Positions 39,134 to 48,059 of a stretch of DNA of 64,000 nucleotides are shown here, one piece after another. The position numbers and the translations under genes are program-made. Location of the stretch: contig NZ_LMEW01000002.1 of NCBI RefSeq assembly GCF_001426525.1, positions 62,001 to 126,000 on the forward strand, read 5' to 3'. The DNA is from Massilia sp. Root133. GTDB taxonomy: Bacteria > Pseudomonadota > Gammaproteobacteria > Burkholderiales > Burkholderiaceae_D. The notes under the pieces were generated by a model that ran no database searches, was not told the origin of the DNA, and was given only the letters and a program-made list of their open reading frames with translations. Each line of letters starts with the position of its first letter. The stretch's first letter is position 1.

Positions 39134-39394
39134 ATGCTGCAATACCTGATCGTCGCAGTCATCGTCGCCTTCGCTGCGCTGTATGCGGCGGTCAAGTACC
39201 TGCCCAAGGCGTGGCGCGAAAAGCTCGTCTACAAGCTGTCGGGCGGCACCGGGAAGGGGCGTTTCGTGAAGTGGCTCGGCACGGATTCGAGCTGCGGCAG
39301 CGGGTGCGATACGTGCGGCACGTGCGAGACCGAGCCGCTGCCCGAGAAGGATGCGAAAGGGCGCAAGATCATCCAGGTGCACGTCCAGCGCTAA
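39134..39394 (+). CDS. Small Cys-rich FeoB-associated membrane protein
   Basis: 86 aa: one N-terminal transmembrane helix (YLIVAVIVAFAALYAAVKYL) and a cytosolic tail with a cysteine cluster, SCGSGCDTCGTC. Translation probably couples to feoB (2-bp gap). FeoB-associated Cys-rich proteins occur at the ends of feo operons and may take the place of FeoC. The cluster could bind iron or an Fe-S centre; that is inference. Confidence 0.82.
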   Translation: MLQYLIVAVIVAFAALYAAVKYLPKAWREKLVYKLSGGTGKGRFVKWLGTDSSCGSGCDTCGTCETEPLPEKDAKGRKIIQVHVQR

Positions 39395-39399
39395 AACCC

Positions 39400-39478
39400 C
39401 GTCGCCCCGCGAAGGCGGGAGGCCAACTTTGTATGCGTCGACGCAAGTACTTGGATTCCCGCCTGCGCGGGAACGACG
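39400..39478. repeat. REP-like paired palindrome, copy B
   Basis: Arms CGTCGCCCCGCGAAGGCGGG and a complementary right arm ending GGGAACGACG, spacer TTTGTATGCGTCGACGC. The spacer shares GTATGCGTC with the complement of copy A. It fills the convergent junction between the feo operon and the DUF72 gene. Confidence 0.85.
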
Positions 39479-39480
39479 GT

Positions 39481-40296
39481 TCATGCCGTCCCAAGAATTC
39501 CCATCAACCGCTTCGCATCGAACGGCGCCCTGACCTTGATGTCGTTGTCGAAGTAGCAGTACACATCCCCATTCTCCGCCCAGGCGCGGATGCGCGCGGC
39601 CCAGCGTTCCAGCGATGCGTCCTCGTACCCGCTCGCATACAGCTCGTGCTCGCCGTGCAGGCGGATGTAGACGAAGTCCGCCGTCACGTCATCGACCTCC
39701 AGCCATTTGCCGGCCGTATCGGCCACCACCAGCGCCACGTTGTACTTGCGCAGCAGCGCGAGGAAGGCCGGGTCGCGGAAGCTCTCGTGCCGCACTTCGA
39801 CGGCGTGGCGCAGCGGGCGCACGGCGTCGATTTCCAGCAGCGCGCGGCCTGCCAGCTTGTCGTCGTGGGTGCGCGCGATGGCGAGCGCCTGGCCCGTGTC
39901 GTGCGGCAGCAGGGACAGGAAGTGCTCGACCTTGTCCGCGTCGAAGCGCAGCTGCGGCGGGAACTGCCACAGGAAGGGACCGAGCTTCTCGCGCAGCGCG
40001 AACACGCCGGAGGCGAGCACGTTGGCGAGCGGCGTCTCGATGCCGCGCAGCTTGAGCATGTGGGTGAGGAAGCGGTTGCCCTTCACGGCGAAGATGAAAC
40101 CGGGCGGCGTTGCGTCGTACCACGCCGCGTAGCTGGATGGGCGCTGCAGCGAATAAAAGGAACCGTTGATCTCGATGGTGGGCAGGAAGCGCGATGCGTA
40201 ATCCAGTTCGCGCGCCTGCGCGAGGCCGGGCGGATAAAACACCCCGCGCCATGGTTCGTAACGCCAGCCCGAGATGCCGATGTAGATTGCGCCCAT
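39481..40296 (-). CDS. DUF72 family protein
   Basis: 271 aa TIM-barrel-like protein. Typical DUF72 features: GISGWRYEPWRGVFYP at the N-terminus, EINGSFYSLQRPSSYAAW, FIFAVKGNRFLTH, GPFLWQFPP and FVYIRLHGEHELY. The biochemical role of the family is not established. Convergent with the feo operon, single gene. Confidence 0.92.
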   Translation of the reverse strand: MGAIYIGISGWRYEPWRGVFYPPGLAQARELDYASRFLPTIEINGSFYSLQRPSSYAAWYDATPPGFIFAVKGNRFLTHMLKLRGIETPLANVLASGVFALREKLGPFLWQFPPQLRFDADKVEHFLSLLPHDTGQALAIARTHDDKLAGRALLEIDAVRPLRHAVEVRHESFRDPAFLALLRKYNVALVVADTAGKWLEVDDVTADFVYIRLHGEHELYASGYEDASLERWAARIRAWAENGDVYCYFDNDIKVRAPFDAKRLMGILGTA

Positions 40297-40324
40297 GTCC
40301 CCAGTCTAGGGCAAACCGCGGAAA

Positions 40325-40897
40325 TCAGGCGCGCCGGCGGCGCCACAATCCGATGCCGCCCACGCCCGCCAGCAGCATCGCCCATGTGGGCGCTTCCGGC
40401 ACGGCCGGCACCGATTCCGTGCCGGGCAGGGCGGCCGACATCGTGAATGTCGTACCGTCCGTCCAGAGCAGGTGGTGTTCCGAACCGCCGTACGGGTTGA
40501 ACTGGTAGTCGTAGACCATCTGCCCCGTCGTGACGAAATGGCCGCCGCCGTAGAGACCTTCGGGATCGCTGGAATACTCGCTGACGCCGAACGACAGGCC
40601 GCTCTCCGCGGAGAAGCGGAAGCTGTCGGCGTCGCAGTGGTAATAGGTATTGCTGTCCGCGGCGCAGGCCACGTAGTCCTTCGCATCGACCAGCAGCGAC
40701 GTCAGCTCGCCCCGCTCGAGGACCCCGTCGCCGTTGGCATCGACGCCGGTGAACGAACCGTCGATGCGCAGGCCGGGCAGGAAGGCGGCGGCTTCCTGGT
40801 CGTAGAAGCCGGTGTAGCTGAAGGCCCAGTGGGACGTCTGGGCGTGGGCGAGTGTGCTGGCCAGCAGCAGGGCGCCGGCGGTGGCGATGAATTTCAT
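40325..40897 (-). CDS. PEP-CTERM secreted protein with an EF-hand-like loop
   Basis: 190 aa from the ATG at 40897. A signal peptide (MKFIATAGALLLASTLAHAQ) starts it and the C-terminus has the PEP-CTERM layout: VPEAP, a hydrophobic helix (TWAMLLAGVGGIGLW) and RRRR. Such tails are processed by exosortase, often in organisms that make exopolysaccharide. A canonical 12-residue EF-hand loop DANGDGVLERGE around residue 55 suggests calcium binding. No exosortase gene is in the window. Function unknown. Confidence 0.85.
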   Translation of the reverse strand: MKFIATAGALLLASTLAHAQTSHWAFSYTGFYDQEAAAFLPGLRIDGSFTGVDANGDGVLERGELTSLLVDAKDYVACAADSNTYYHCDADSFRFSAESGLSFGVSEYSSDPEGLYGGGHFVTTGQMVYDYQFNPYGGSEHHLLWTDGTTFTMSAALPGTESVPAVPEAPTWAMLLAGVGGIGLWRRRRA

Positions 40898-40997
40898 TGG
40901 CAGGACCTCGTGGAGCGACAAGGGACAGCCTACCTTTCCGTCCACGAAAGTCCTACGGATTTAACATATGTGTCGCCGCTCAGCCACAGTGCATGAA

Positions 40998-42932
40998 TTA
41001 CTTCCCGGCTTGCACCACCGGCAGCTCGATCGCGCTCTCCAGTCCGGGCGCGTGATAGACGCGTTGCGTCGCCTTGCGATAATCGCCCGGCTTGGCGTAG
41101 AAGATGTTCGGCACGAACGTCTGCGGGTTGCGGTCGTACAGCGGGAACCAGCTGGACTGGATCTGCACCATGATGCGGTGGCCCGGCAGGAACACGTGGT
41201 CGACGTTCGGCAGCGCGAAGCGATAGCGCTCGGCCTTGTTCGCGGGGATCGCGGCCGGCTTGTCCAGGCCCTGGTAGTAGCGGCCGCGGAAGATGTCCAT
41301 CGCGATCGGCAGCTGGTAGCCGCCCATTTCCGGCTGCGCCGCGACTTCGTCCGGGTACACGTCGATCAGCTTGACGACCCAGTCGCTGTCCGTGCCCGAC
41401 GTCGACGCGTACAGGTCGACCATCGGCTGGCCGGCCAGCTGCAGCGGGGCGGTGAGCGGAGCGGTCGTGTAGGTCAGCACGTCGGGGCGATCCGAATAGC
41501 TGCGCTGGTCCGTCACGAGCCACGGCTTCCACACGTTGGCGTCGTTCAGGTGCACGGGACGGGGCACGAACGGCACCGGCTTCGCCGGATCGGACACGTA
41601 TTCGTCGAACGCGGCCGTCTTGTCGGCCTTGCCCTGCGCCTTCTCGAACGCGAGGCCGAAGCCCGGCTTCAGGTACAGCGGCGTTGCGGCCGGCACGAGC
41701 GGCCACTGGTCGAGACGGCGCCAGCGATTGACGCCGGTCTGGTACGACCACACGGGCGGCGTGTCGAACGCGGGCGCGCCATCCTTCAGGTACTGGTTGA
41801 AGAACGGGAGCATGACTTCACGGCGGAATTCGCGCGCGGTGTCGCCCGTGAATTTCAGCGCGCCCAAGGTCGAGCCTTCGTAGTTGACGCCACTGTGGCG
41901 CCACGGGCCCACCACCAGCGAATTCAGTTTATTGGTCTTGTCCTGCGGCTCGACGGCGGCATAGGTTGCGTAGGCGCCGTAGATGTCTTCCTGGTCCCAG
42001 CGGCCGACGACGGTCATCGTCGGCACGGCCAGCGGACGCCTGGCGAGGATCTTGTCCAGCGCCTGCTCCTGCCAGTAGTTGTCGTAGGCCGGATGCTCGA
42101 ACAGCTTCTTCGTGAAGTTCAGCTGGTCGACACCGTAGAGGTGCGCGAAGTCGGACGTGGAGCCCGCGCGCAGCCATGCGTCGTAGTCGTCGTTGATGCC
42201 GGTGACGATCTTCTCGCCTTCGCCGCGCGCCGCGTTCTGGCTGGCGATGTAGGCGAGGTTCGGGTTGCGGAACGCGCCGTTGTGGAACCAGTCGTCGCCG
42301 CGCCAGCCGTCGACCATGGGGCTCATCGGCACGGCGGCCTTCAGCGCCGGGTGCGGGTCGACGAGGGCCATCAGCACGGTAAAACCTTCGTAGGACGAGC
42401 CGACCATGCCGACCTTGCCGTTCGATTGCGGGATATTCTTGATCAGCCAGTCGATCGTGTCGTACGCGTCGGTCGTGTGGTCGACTTGTGTGTTGTTCAG
42501 CGGGCCGCGCACGGGGCGCGTCATCACGTAGTCGCCTTCCGAGCCGTACTTGCCGCGCACATCCTGGAATACGCGGATGTAGCCGTTCTCGATGAAGGCG
42601 TCGTCACCGTCGCCGAGAATCGACGTGATGTGCGGGCTCTTCATGCGGCCCGCGCGGCCCGAGGCGTTGTACGGCGTGCGCGTCAGCATGATCGGCGCCT
42701 TGCCATCCATGATGCTCTTCGGGATCACGATCACGGTATGCAGCTTGACGCCGTCGCGCATCGGGATCATGACGTCCTGCTTGACGTAGTCGGCGTTCGG
42801 GACCGTCGTCTCGAATTTTCCGGCCGGGATATCCGGCGCCATCGGTGACGTCTGGGCGTGCGCGGCGCTGGCGAAGGCGGCAGCAAGCACGAGGGAAAGG
42901 ACGGACAGGGACGGCAGGCGGTAACGCGGCAT
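40998..42932 (-). CDS. Secreted CocE/NonD-family hydrolase (glutaryl-7-ACA acylase-like)
   Basis: 644 aa from the ATG at 42932, which has GGAG upstream and opens a signal peptide (SLSVLSLVLAAAFASAAHAQ). An alpha/beta hydrolase of the X-Pro dipeptidyl-peptidase/CocE group: early PMRDGVKLHTVI, nucleophile motif GSSYEG, Asp in GRWDQED, His in GPWRHSG, then a C-terminal jelly-roll domain (VDLYASTSGTDSDWVVKLIDVYPD). Members cleave acyl or aminoacyl esters and amides, including beta-lactam side chains; the substrate here is unknown. Confidence 0.88.
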   Translation of the reverse strand: MPRYRLPSLSVLSLVLAAAFASAAHAQTSPMAPDIPAGKFETTVPNADYVKQDVMIPMRDGVKLHTVIVIPKSIMDGKAPIMLTRTPYNASGRAGRMKSPHITSILGDGDDAFIENGYIRVFQDVRGKYGSEGDYVMTRPVRGPLNNTQVDHTTDAYDTIDWLIKNIPQSNGKVGMVGSSYEGFTVLMALVDPHPALKAAVPMSPMVDGWRGDDWFHNGAFRNPNLAYIASQNAARGEGEKIVTGINDDYDAWLRAGSTSDFAHLYGVDQLNFTKKLFEHPAYDNYWQEQALDKILARRPLAVPTMTVVGRWDQEDIYGAYATYAAVEPQDKTNKLNSLVVGPWRHSGVNYEGSTLGALKFTGDTAREFRREVMLPFFNQYLKDGAPAFDTPPVWSYQTGVNRWRRLDQWPLVPAATPLYLKPGFGLAFEKAQGKADKTAAFDEYVSDPAKPVPFVPRPVHLNDANVWKPWLVTDQRSYSDRPDVLTYTTAPLTAPLQLAGQPMVDLYASTSGTDSDWVVKLIDVYPDEVAAQPEMGGYQLPIAMDIFRGRYYQGLDKPAAIPANKAERYRFALPNVDHVFLPGHRIMVQIQSSWFPLYDRNPQTFVPNIFYAKPGDYRKATQRVYHAPGLESAIELPVVQAGK

Positions 42933-43035
42933 CGGATTGGTCTCCACGGGACGGTTGAGTGAGCAATCTTGGATAAAGATTGCAACCGAGCATGGTACCG
43001 AACCGTGGAAAAGTCTGCAAACGCGCCACCAAAAC

Positions 43036-43091
43036 ACCGGGGTCAGAGCCCTGTTTTTGGAAATTTCCCAAAAACGGGCTCTGACCCCGGT
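43036..43091. repeat. 56-bp GGGGTCAGAGCCC palindrome
   Basis: Arms ACCGGGGTCAGAGCCC (43036-43051) and GGGCTCTGACCCCGGT (43076-43091) are exact complements. The inner GTTTTTGG / CCCAAAAAC also pair, giving a long near-perfect hairpin. GGGGTCAGA-type repeats are common in beta- and gammaproteobacteria and are often linked to REP-associated transposases. It lies between the leftward chemoreceptor and hydrolase genes and could end the chemoreceptor transcript. Confidence 0.85.
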
Positions 43092-43111
43092 TTAAAGAAA
43101 TGGTCTGGGGA

Positions 43112-45028
43112 TCAGGCGGGCAGGAGCTTGCGGCCTGCCGGTGTCGCGACGGCCGGCGTGCTTGCGGCCAGCTTGAAGGTGCTGACGACGGCATCCAGTT
43201 CGCGCGCCTGTTCCTGCAGCGCGGCTGCGGCGGCGGCGGCTTCTTCGACGAGGGCCGCGTTCTGCTGCGTCGCGTCGTCCATCTGCGCGATCGCCTGGTT
43301 GACCTGCGCGATGCCCAGGCTCTGTTCCTGGCTGGACGCCGCGATGTCGCGCATCAGGACTTCCGCACGGCGCACCGACGTGACGATCGCTTCCATCGCG
43401 TGGCCCGCGCCGTCGGCCAGCGTGCTGCCCGCGTCGACCTTGGCGACCGAGTCCAGGATCAGCTGGCGGATCTCTTTCGATGCCGCCGCCGAGCGCTGCG
43501 CCAAGGTGCGCACCTCGCCCGCGACGACGGCGAAGCCGCGGCCCTGTTCGCCCGCGCGCGCGGCCTCCACGGCCGCGTTCAGCGCGAGGATATTGGTCTG
43601 GAAGGCGATGCCGTCGATGACGCCGATGATCTCGGCAATCTTGCGCGAGCTTTCCGTGATGGCGCCCATCGTGCGCACGACTTCCGCCACGACGGCGCCG
43701 CCTTTCTCGGCCGACTGCGCCGTCTCGGACACGAGGCGGTTCGCTTCCATCGCGTTATCCGCGTTGTGGCGCACGGTGGTCGTCAGTTCTTCCATCGCGG
43801 CCGCCGTCTCTTCGATGCTCGACGCCTGCGCTTCCGTGCGCGCCGACAGGTCCAGGTTGCCGCGTGCGATTTCCTCGGTGGCGTCGGCGATCACATGGCT
43901 GCTGTCGCGCACCTTGCCGATCGTGCCGCTCAGCGAGCCGACGAAGCGGTTGAACGCCTGCGCCAACTTGCCGACTTCGTCCTCGCCGTCCGCCTGCAGA
44001 CGGCGGCTCAGGTCACCTTCACCGTCGGCGATCTCGCCCAGCATGCCGGCCGCACCCATCACCGGCGCCGAGATGGCGCCCGCGACGAACCAGATCGCGG
44101 CGAGACCGACGGCACCGCCGACGAGGGCGGCAACGATGGCGGACACCGCGGCCGTCTGTCCGATGTTACCGAGCACTTCGGCCTCCGGCACCTCGGCCAC
44201 GACGTACAGGTTCAGCTCCGGCACATACGACGAGGCGACGAACTGGCGGCCCGCCGGCGCGTCGTAGCGGCTCGAGGCGAATGCCTGCTTGCCCAGCAGA
44301 GAACGTACGAGTTCGGGCGTGAAGCCGGGCTGCTTGTCGAGGGTGTGGTGGCCGTCGAGCAGGCTGCGGTCGCGGTGGACCAGCAGCGTGCCGTCGTTGC
44401 TCACCAGGTAGACGTAGCCGGATTTGCCGAGGCGGTAGCTGCGGATGCTGTTCGCCAGCGCTTCGGCGGACAGGCCCAGTCCGGCGATCGCCAGCTTGCC
44501 GCCCGGCGTCTGCACGCGCGAGTCGATGAACAGCGTGTAGACGCCCGTGGTGCCATCCTTGTCCAGGTTGAGCGAATAGGACACACCGCTGTCCAGGAAT
44601 TTCTTGAACCACGCATCCTTGTCCGACTGCTTGTCGATCGTGCGGTCGAACCCTTTTTCGGTGAAGTATTTCGACGTCGTGTCCGATACCCAGAACACGG
44701 TGGCCGCGTGGTTGGCCTCGAACAGGCGCTTGGACTGCGCGGTCCACGCGGCGAGGCCGTCGTCCGGATTGCCGGCGTCTTCCCACGCCTGCAGGAACGT
44801 GTTGTTCGCCAGCGTCTGCGAGATCGCGGCCGGTTCCGCGATCTGGCGCTGGATGTCGTTGCGGATGGCGCCGACCTGGGCCGGCAATTCATGGTCGACG
44901 ACGCGCTCGCGCATCTGCGCGCTCGTCATCGAAATGGACAAGGTGGAGGAAATGGCGATGAAGACGAGCAGGCACACGCCCATGCTGAGCATGAGCTTGC
45001 TGCGGATGCCGAGTTGACGAAAGTTCAT
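43112..45028 (-). CDS. Methyl-accepting chemotaxis protein (Cache-type sensor)
   Basis: 638 aa. First transmembrane helix about 11-34 ([20 protein letters not shown]), a periplasmic ~240-residue Cache-like sensor ([20 protein letters not shown]), second helix about 285-310, HAMP, then the signalling domain with the conserved hairpin tip [20 protein letters not shown]. The C-terminus has no NWETF-type CheR/CheB pentapeptide. The ligand is unknown. cheW lies 5 kb away. Confidence 0.93.
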   Translation of the reverse strand: MNFRQLGIRSKLMLSMGVCLLVFIAISSTLSISMTSAQMRERVVDHELPAQVGAIRNDIQRQIAEPAAISQTLANNTFLQAWEDAGNPDDGLAAWTAQSKRLFEANHAATVFWVSDTTSKYFTEKGFDRTIDKQSDKDAWFKKFLDSGVSYSLNLDKDGTTGVYTLFIDSRVQTPGGKLAIAGLGLSAEALANSIRSYRLGKSGYVYLVSNDGTLLVHRDRSLLDGHHTLDKQPGFTPELVRSLLGKQAFASSRYDAPAGRQFVASSYVPELNLYVVAEVPEAEVLGNIGQTAAVSAIVAALVGGAVGLAAIWFVAGAISAPVMGAAGMLGEIADGEGDLSRRLQADGEDEVGKLAQAFNRFVGSLSGTIGKVRDSSHVIADATEEIARGNLDLSARTEAQASSIEETAAAMEELTTTVRHNADNAMEANRLVSETAQSAEKGGAVVAEVVRTMGAITESSRKIAEIIGVIDGIAFQTNILALNAAVEAARAGEQGRGFAVVAGEVRTLAQRSAAASKEIRQLILDSVAKVDAGSTLADGAGHAMEAIVTSVRRAEVLMRDIAASSQEQSLGIAQVNQAIAQMDDATQQNAALVEEAAAAAAALQEQARELDAVVSTFKLAASTPAVATPAGRKLLPA

Positions 45029-45287
45029 GAGCGTGAATTGATTTGTGGAAAGTCACATGGAGTGTAATCAGGGAAGCGTTGGATGAAGCCCGTCATTCGT
45101 GAACTTCGTCAAATTACATGCCTTGACGCGGCATCTCTACAACGTTCTTTTATAGTCTTGTAAATGGTCAGGGAGCTGATCTTTCCAGACATATATGGGC
45201 TATCTTCCCTGGAGTATGTTGTCGGTTTGCTTCTGGTCGGCACGCAAGAATGCTAAGCTACCGCCTTTCCCATCCTGGTACACGCTG

Positions 45288-45956
45288 ATGATCGTCGTCC
45301 ATCACCTGAACAACTCGCGCTCCCAGCGCATCCTGTGGCTGCTGGAAGAACTGGGCCTGGACTACGAGATCAGGAAATACCAGCGCGATCCGAAGACGAT
45401 GCTGGCGCCGCCCGAACTGCGCGCCGTGCACCCGCTCGGCAAGTCGCCCGTGATCCAGGATGGCGACACGATCGTGGCCGAATCGGGCGCGATCGTCGAA
45501 TACCTCGTCGACCGCTACGCCCCCGCATTGGCACCGAAGCCCGGCACGCCCGAGCGGCTGCGCTACACGTATTTCCTGCACTACGCGGAAGGCTCGGCGA
45601 TGCCGCCGCTGCTGTTGAAACTCGTATTCGACCAGGTGGAGAAAAGCCCGGCGCCGTTCTTCGTGCGTCCGATCGCCAAGGCCATCGCGAACAAGGTCAA
45701 GAGCAGCTACGTGCTGCCGCAGATCCGCCAGCACCTGGCGTACCTGGAGGGAGAATTAAGCACGCGCACGTGGTTCGCGGGCGACGCGTTTTCCGCCGCC
45801 GACATCCAGATCAGCTTTCCGCTGGAAGCGGCAGCCGCGCGCGGCGGATTGGATGGACAATATGCGAACCTTGTCGCCTTCCTCGACAGGATCCACGCGC
45901 GCCCGGCCTACCGGCGTGCCCTGGAACGGGGCGGACAATACGATTTTGTGAAGTAA
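45288..45956 (+). CDS. Glutathione S-transferase family protein
   Basis: 222 aa from the ATG at 45288. The thioredoxin-fold domain starts MIVVHHLNNSRSQRILWLLEELGLDYE, with HPLGKSPVIQDGDTIVAESGAIVEYL for glutathione contact, followed by the helical domain (TWFAGDAFSAADIQISFPLE). The Ser-Arg at the N-terminal helix resembles yeast Gtt1-like GSTs. An in-frame ATG at 45195 has no homology and is not used. It lies 7 bp before the nuclease gene. Confidence 0.9.
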   Translation: MIVVHHLNNSRSQRILWLLEELGLDYEIRKYQRDPKTMLAPPELRAVHPLGKSPVIQDGDTIVAESGAIVEYLVDRYAPALAPKPGTPERLRYTYFLHYAEGSAMPPLLLKLVFDQVEKSPAPFFVRPIAKAIANKVKSSYVLPQIRQHLAYLEGELSTRTWFAGDAFSAADIQISFPLEAAAARGGLDGQYANLVAFLDRIHARPAYRRALERGGQYDFVK

Positions 45957-45963
45957 GAGATAC

Positions 45964-46740
45964 ATGGCGAAGCTGCTGGCCATCGACGGCCTGAACATCG
46001 TGCGGCGCGTATACGAGGCGAGTCCCGAACCGGACTCCGACCTCAAGGCGAGCATCGCCCTGCGCCACGCGTTCTCGTCGTTCCGCAACCTGCTCGAAGC
46101 GCACGCGCCCACGCACGTGCTGGCCGCGTTCGACTACGGCGGCCCCACATGGCGGCACGCGCTGTATCCGCGCTACCGCGAAGGCCGGGCGCCCATGCCG
46201 GGCGTGCTGCGCGAGGCGCTGCCGGAATTCCACGACCGTCTGCGCAGCGTCGGCCTGCACGTGCTGATGCTGCCCGAGGTCGAGGCCGACGACGTCATCG
46301 GCACGGGCGTGATGCGCTGGCTGGCGGAGGGGCGTGGCGATGCCGTCGTCGCCACCACCGACAAGGACTTGCACCCGCTGATCGCGCACGGCGCGCTCGT
46401 GTGGGATCATTTCAAGGGAGAGTGGCACGACGATGCCTGGGTGCGCAACAAGTTCGGCGTCGCGCCCGAACGCCTGCACGACCTGCTGGCGCTGATGGGC
46501 GACCCGACGGACGGCGTGCCGGGCGTGTCGAAGATCGGCATGAAGACGGCGGCGCGGCTGCTGGGCGCGTACGGCGACCTGGACGCCGTCATGGCCGGCG
46601 CCGGCATCCTCAAGACGCCGCTGGGCGAACGCCTGCGCGCGGAACGCGAGATCCTCGAGGTGTCGCGCAAGCTGGTGCAACTGAAGACCGACGTGCGGCT
46701 GGGCGTCACGTGGAACATGCTGGCCTACGAGTCAGACTGA
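45964..46740 (+). CDS. xni: 5'-3' exonuclease / flap endonuclease-like protein (Xni type)
   Basis: 258 aa, the length of stand-alone PolI-like 5'-nucleases such as ExoIX. Acidic metal-site residues are visible in LAIDGLNIVRR, AAFDYGG, EVEADDVIGTG and TTDKD, and the helix-hairpin-helix follows as GDPTDGVPGVSKIGMKTAARLL. This predicts flap or 5' exonuclease activity in DNA repair or RNA primer removal. No polymerase domain is attached. Spaced 7 bp after the GST gene and 13 bp before the receiver gene. Confidence 0.85.
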   Translation: MAKLLAIDGLNIVRRVYEASPEPDSDLKASIALRHAFSSFRNLLEAHAPTHVLAAFDYGGPTWRHALYPRYREGRAPMPGVLREALPEFHDRLRSVGLHVLMLPEVEADDVIGTGVMRWLAEGRGDAVVATTDKDLHPLIAHGALVWDHFKGEWHDDAWVRNKFGVAPERLHDLLALMGDPTDGVPGVSKIGMKTAARLLGAYGDLDAVMAGAGILKTPLGERLRAEREILEVSRKLVQLKTDVRLGVTWNMLAYESD

Positions 46741-46753
46741 AGAAAGGAAATCG

Positions 46754-47137
46754 ATGCTCAAGGCGATCATCGTCGACGGTAGCGCCGTCGCGCGCGGCCT
46801 CCTCAACACGGTGCTGACGGACGGCGGCTACGACGTGGCCGGCCAGGCCCATACGGCGGCGGCCGGATTCGCGCTCGCGCTCAGGCACCAGCCGCACATC
46901 TTCTGCATCGCGCGCGAACAGTTCGAGGATGGCCGGGAAGCCGTCGACCAGCTGCGCGCGCAACTGCCCAAGACGCTGATCTTCATGGTCTCCGGCTCGC
47001 TCGACGCGCCCGCCATCCAGGCCGCGGTCGCGGCCGGCGTGCACGGCTTCATCGTCAAGCCGTTCAAGGCCGACACGGTGCTGCGCACGATCCGCAATAC
47101 CGTCATCTCCATCGTCAAGAAGCACCGCGGGCCTTGA
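46754..47137 (+). CDS. Degenerate response-regulator receiver domain (pseudo-receiver)
   Basis: 127 aa single receiver fold. Asp8 is kept but the second acidic residue is Gly9 (IIVDGSAVAR). The phospho-acceptor position falls on Ala53 (PHIFCIAREQF), while the switch Ser80 and conserved Lys102 (IVKPF) remain. It therefore should not be phosphorylated or bind Mg2+ normally. No output domain is attached. It follows the nuclease gene by 13 bp and converges on an HTH-GAF gene with a 3-bp gap. It may act as a constitutive or protein-protein signalling module. Confidence 0.82.
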   Translation: MLKAIIVDGSAVARGLLNTVLTDGGYDVAGQAHTAAAGFALALRHQPHIFCIAREQFEDGREAVDQLRAQLPKTLIFMVSGSLDAPAIQAAVAAGVHGFIVKPFKADTVLRTIRNTVISIVKKHRGP

Positions 47138-47140
47138 CCT

Positions 47141-47878
47141 TCAGGTTCGGCGCCGCAGCTCCTCCACGGCGATGGCCGCCAATTCCTGCAATGCCTTGAT
47201 CTCGCGCGCGCGCAGGCGGCGCGGCTCGCGGTCCAGCACGCACAGCGTGCCGAGCGCATGGCCGCCCGCATCGACCAGCGGCACGCCGGCGTAGAAGCGC
47301 ACGCGCAGCGGTCCCGTGACGAGCGGGTTGGCGGCAAAGCGCGCATCGCGCGACGCATCTTCCACCATCAACGGTTCTTCCTGCACGATCGCATGGCTGC
47401 AGAAGGCCCAGTCGCGCGGCGTTTCCGCGAGGTCGACGCCGGTGCGCGCCTTGAACCACTGGCGGCGCGACGTCAGCACCGTGACCAGCGCCATCGGGCA
47501 ATCCGTCACCTGCGTTGCCAGCCACGTCAGGCGGTCGAATACGGGCTCCGGCGCCGAGTCCACCAGGCCGCTCGCCGCGACGGCGGCCAGGCGTGCCTTT
47601 TCGTCCGGCGGCACAGGATGTCCCGGCGCGTGACCGGGGCGAAATTCGGGATCGGTGGCCGGCCCGGCCCGGGGCGGCGCTTGCCCGGCCTTGGCGGACA
47701 GCAGGCGCGTCACGGCGGACAGGCGCACGCGCCGGTGGCCGCCCGGCGTCTTCCACGAGGGCAGGGCGCCGCTCTCCAGCCAAAGCTGGGTCGTGCTGAC
47801 GGCCACGCCGAGCAGGCGCGCGGCGGCGGCGGTGGTGAGGACGGGATCGTCGGAATCGTCGATGCGGGGTGTCGGCAT
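47141..47878 (-). CDS. HTH (excisionase/MerR-like)-GAF regulator
   Basis: 245 aa from the ATG at 47878 (a GTG at 47884 is also in frame). Residues about 12-60 form a MerR/excisionase-type winged helix (LTTAAAARLLGVAVSTTQLWLESGALPSWKTPGGHRRV). A GAF domain follows (about 95-235; FDRLTWLATQV, RFYAGVPLVDAGGHALGTLCVLD). The combination suggests a DNA-binding regulator with a small-molecule or redox sensor. Its GAF is similar to that of the divergent EAL protein, so the two are paralogous. Ligand unknown. Confidence 0.82.
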   Translation of the reverse strand: MPTPRIDDSDDPVLTTAAAARLLGVAVSTTQLWLESGALPSWKTPGGHRRVRLSAVTRLLSAKAGQAPPRAGPATDPEFRPGHAPGHPVPPDEKARLAAVAASGLVDSAPEPVFDRLTWLATQVTDCPMALVTVLTSRRQWFKARTGVDLAETPRDWAFCSHAIVQEEPLMVEDASRDARFAANPLVTGPLRVRFYAGVPLVDAGGHALGTLCVLDREPRRLRAREIKALQELAAIAVEELRRRT

Positions 47879-47921
47879 GGTCACGGCATTCTACTTGCAT
47901 ATGTGTCATTCATCAACAAAA

Positions 47922-47934
47922 TTGACGGATTTGA
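47922..47934 (+). promoter_or_regulatory. TTGACGGATTTGA site 1 (inverted copy at 48031)
   Basis: This 13-mer and its exact reverse complement at 48031-48043 bracket the divergent promoter region of the two GAF genes. TTGACG also resembles a -35 hexamer, so the sites could be promoters, operators or both. Confidence 0.5.
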
Positions 47935-48030
47935 GTTGTTGCTTTGCTAGATATCCGGCAAGTATTTGATTATACGACTCAAGTATTTGTTGACTATTGG
48001 AAATTTGCCGATCAGAATCCAATAAATTAG

Positions 48031-48043
48031 TCAAATCCGTCAA
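48031..48043 (-). promoter_or_regulatory. TTGACGGATTTGA site 2
   Basis: Exact inverted copy of the 13-mer at 47922-47934, 96 bp of sequence between them, 16 bp before the start of the GAF-EAL gene. Read leftwards it points at the HTH-GAF gene. Confidence 0.5.
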
Positions 48044-48059
48044 ATCAAGTAAGGCAACC

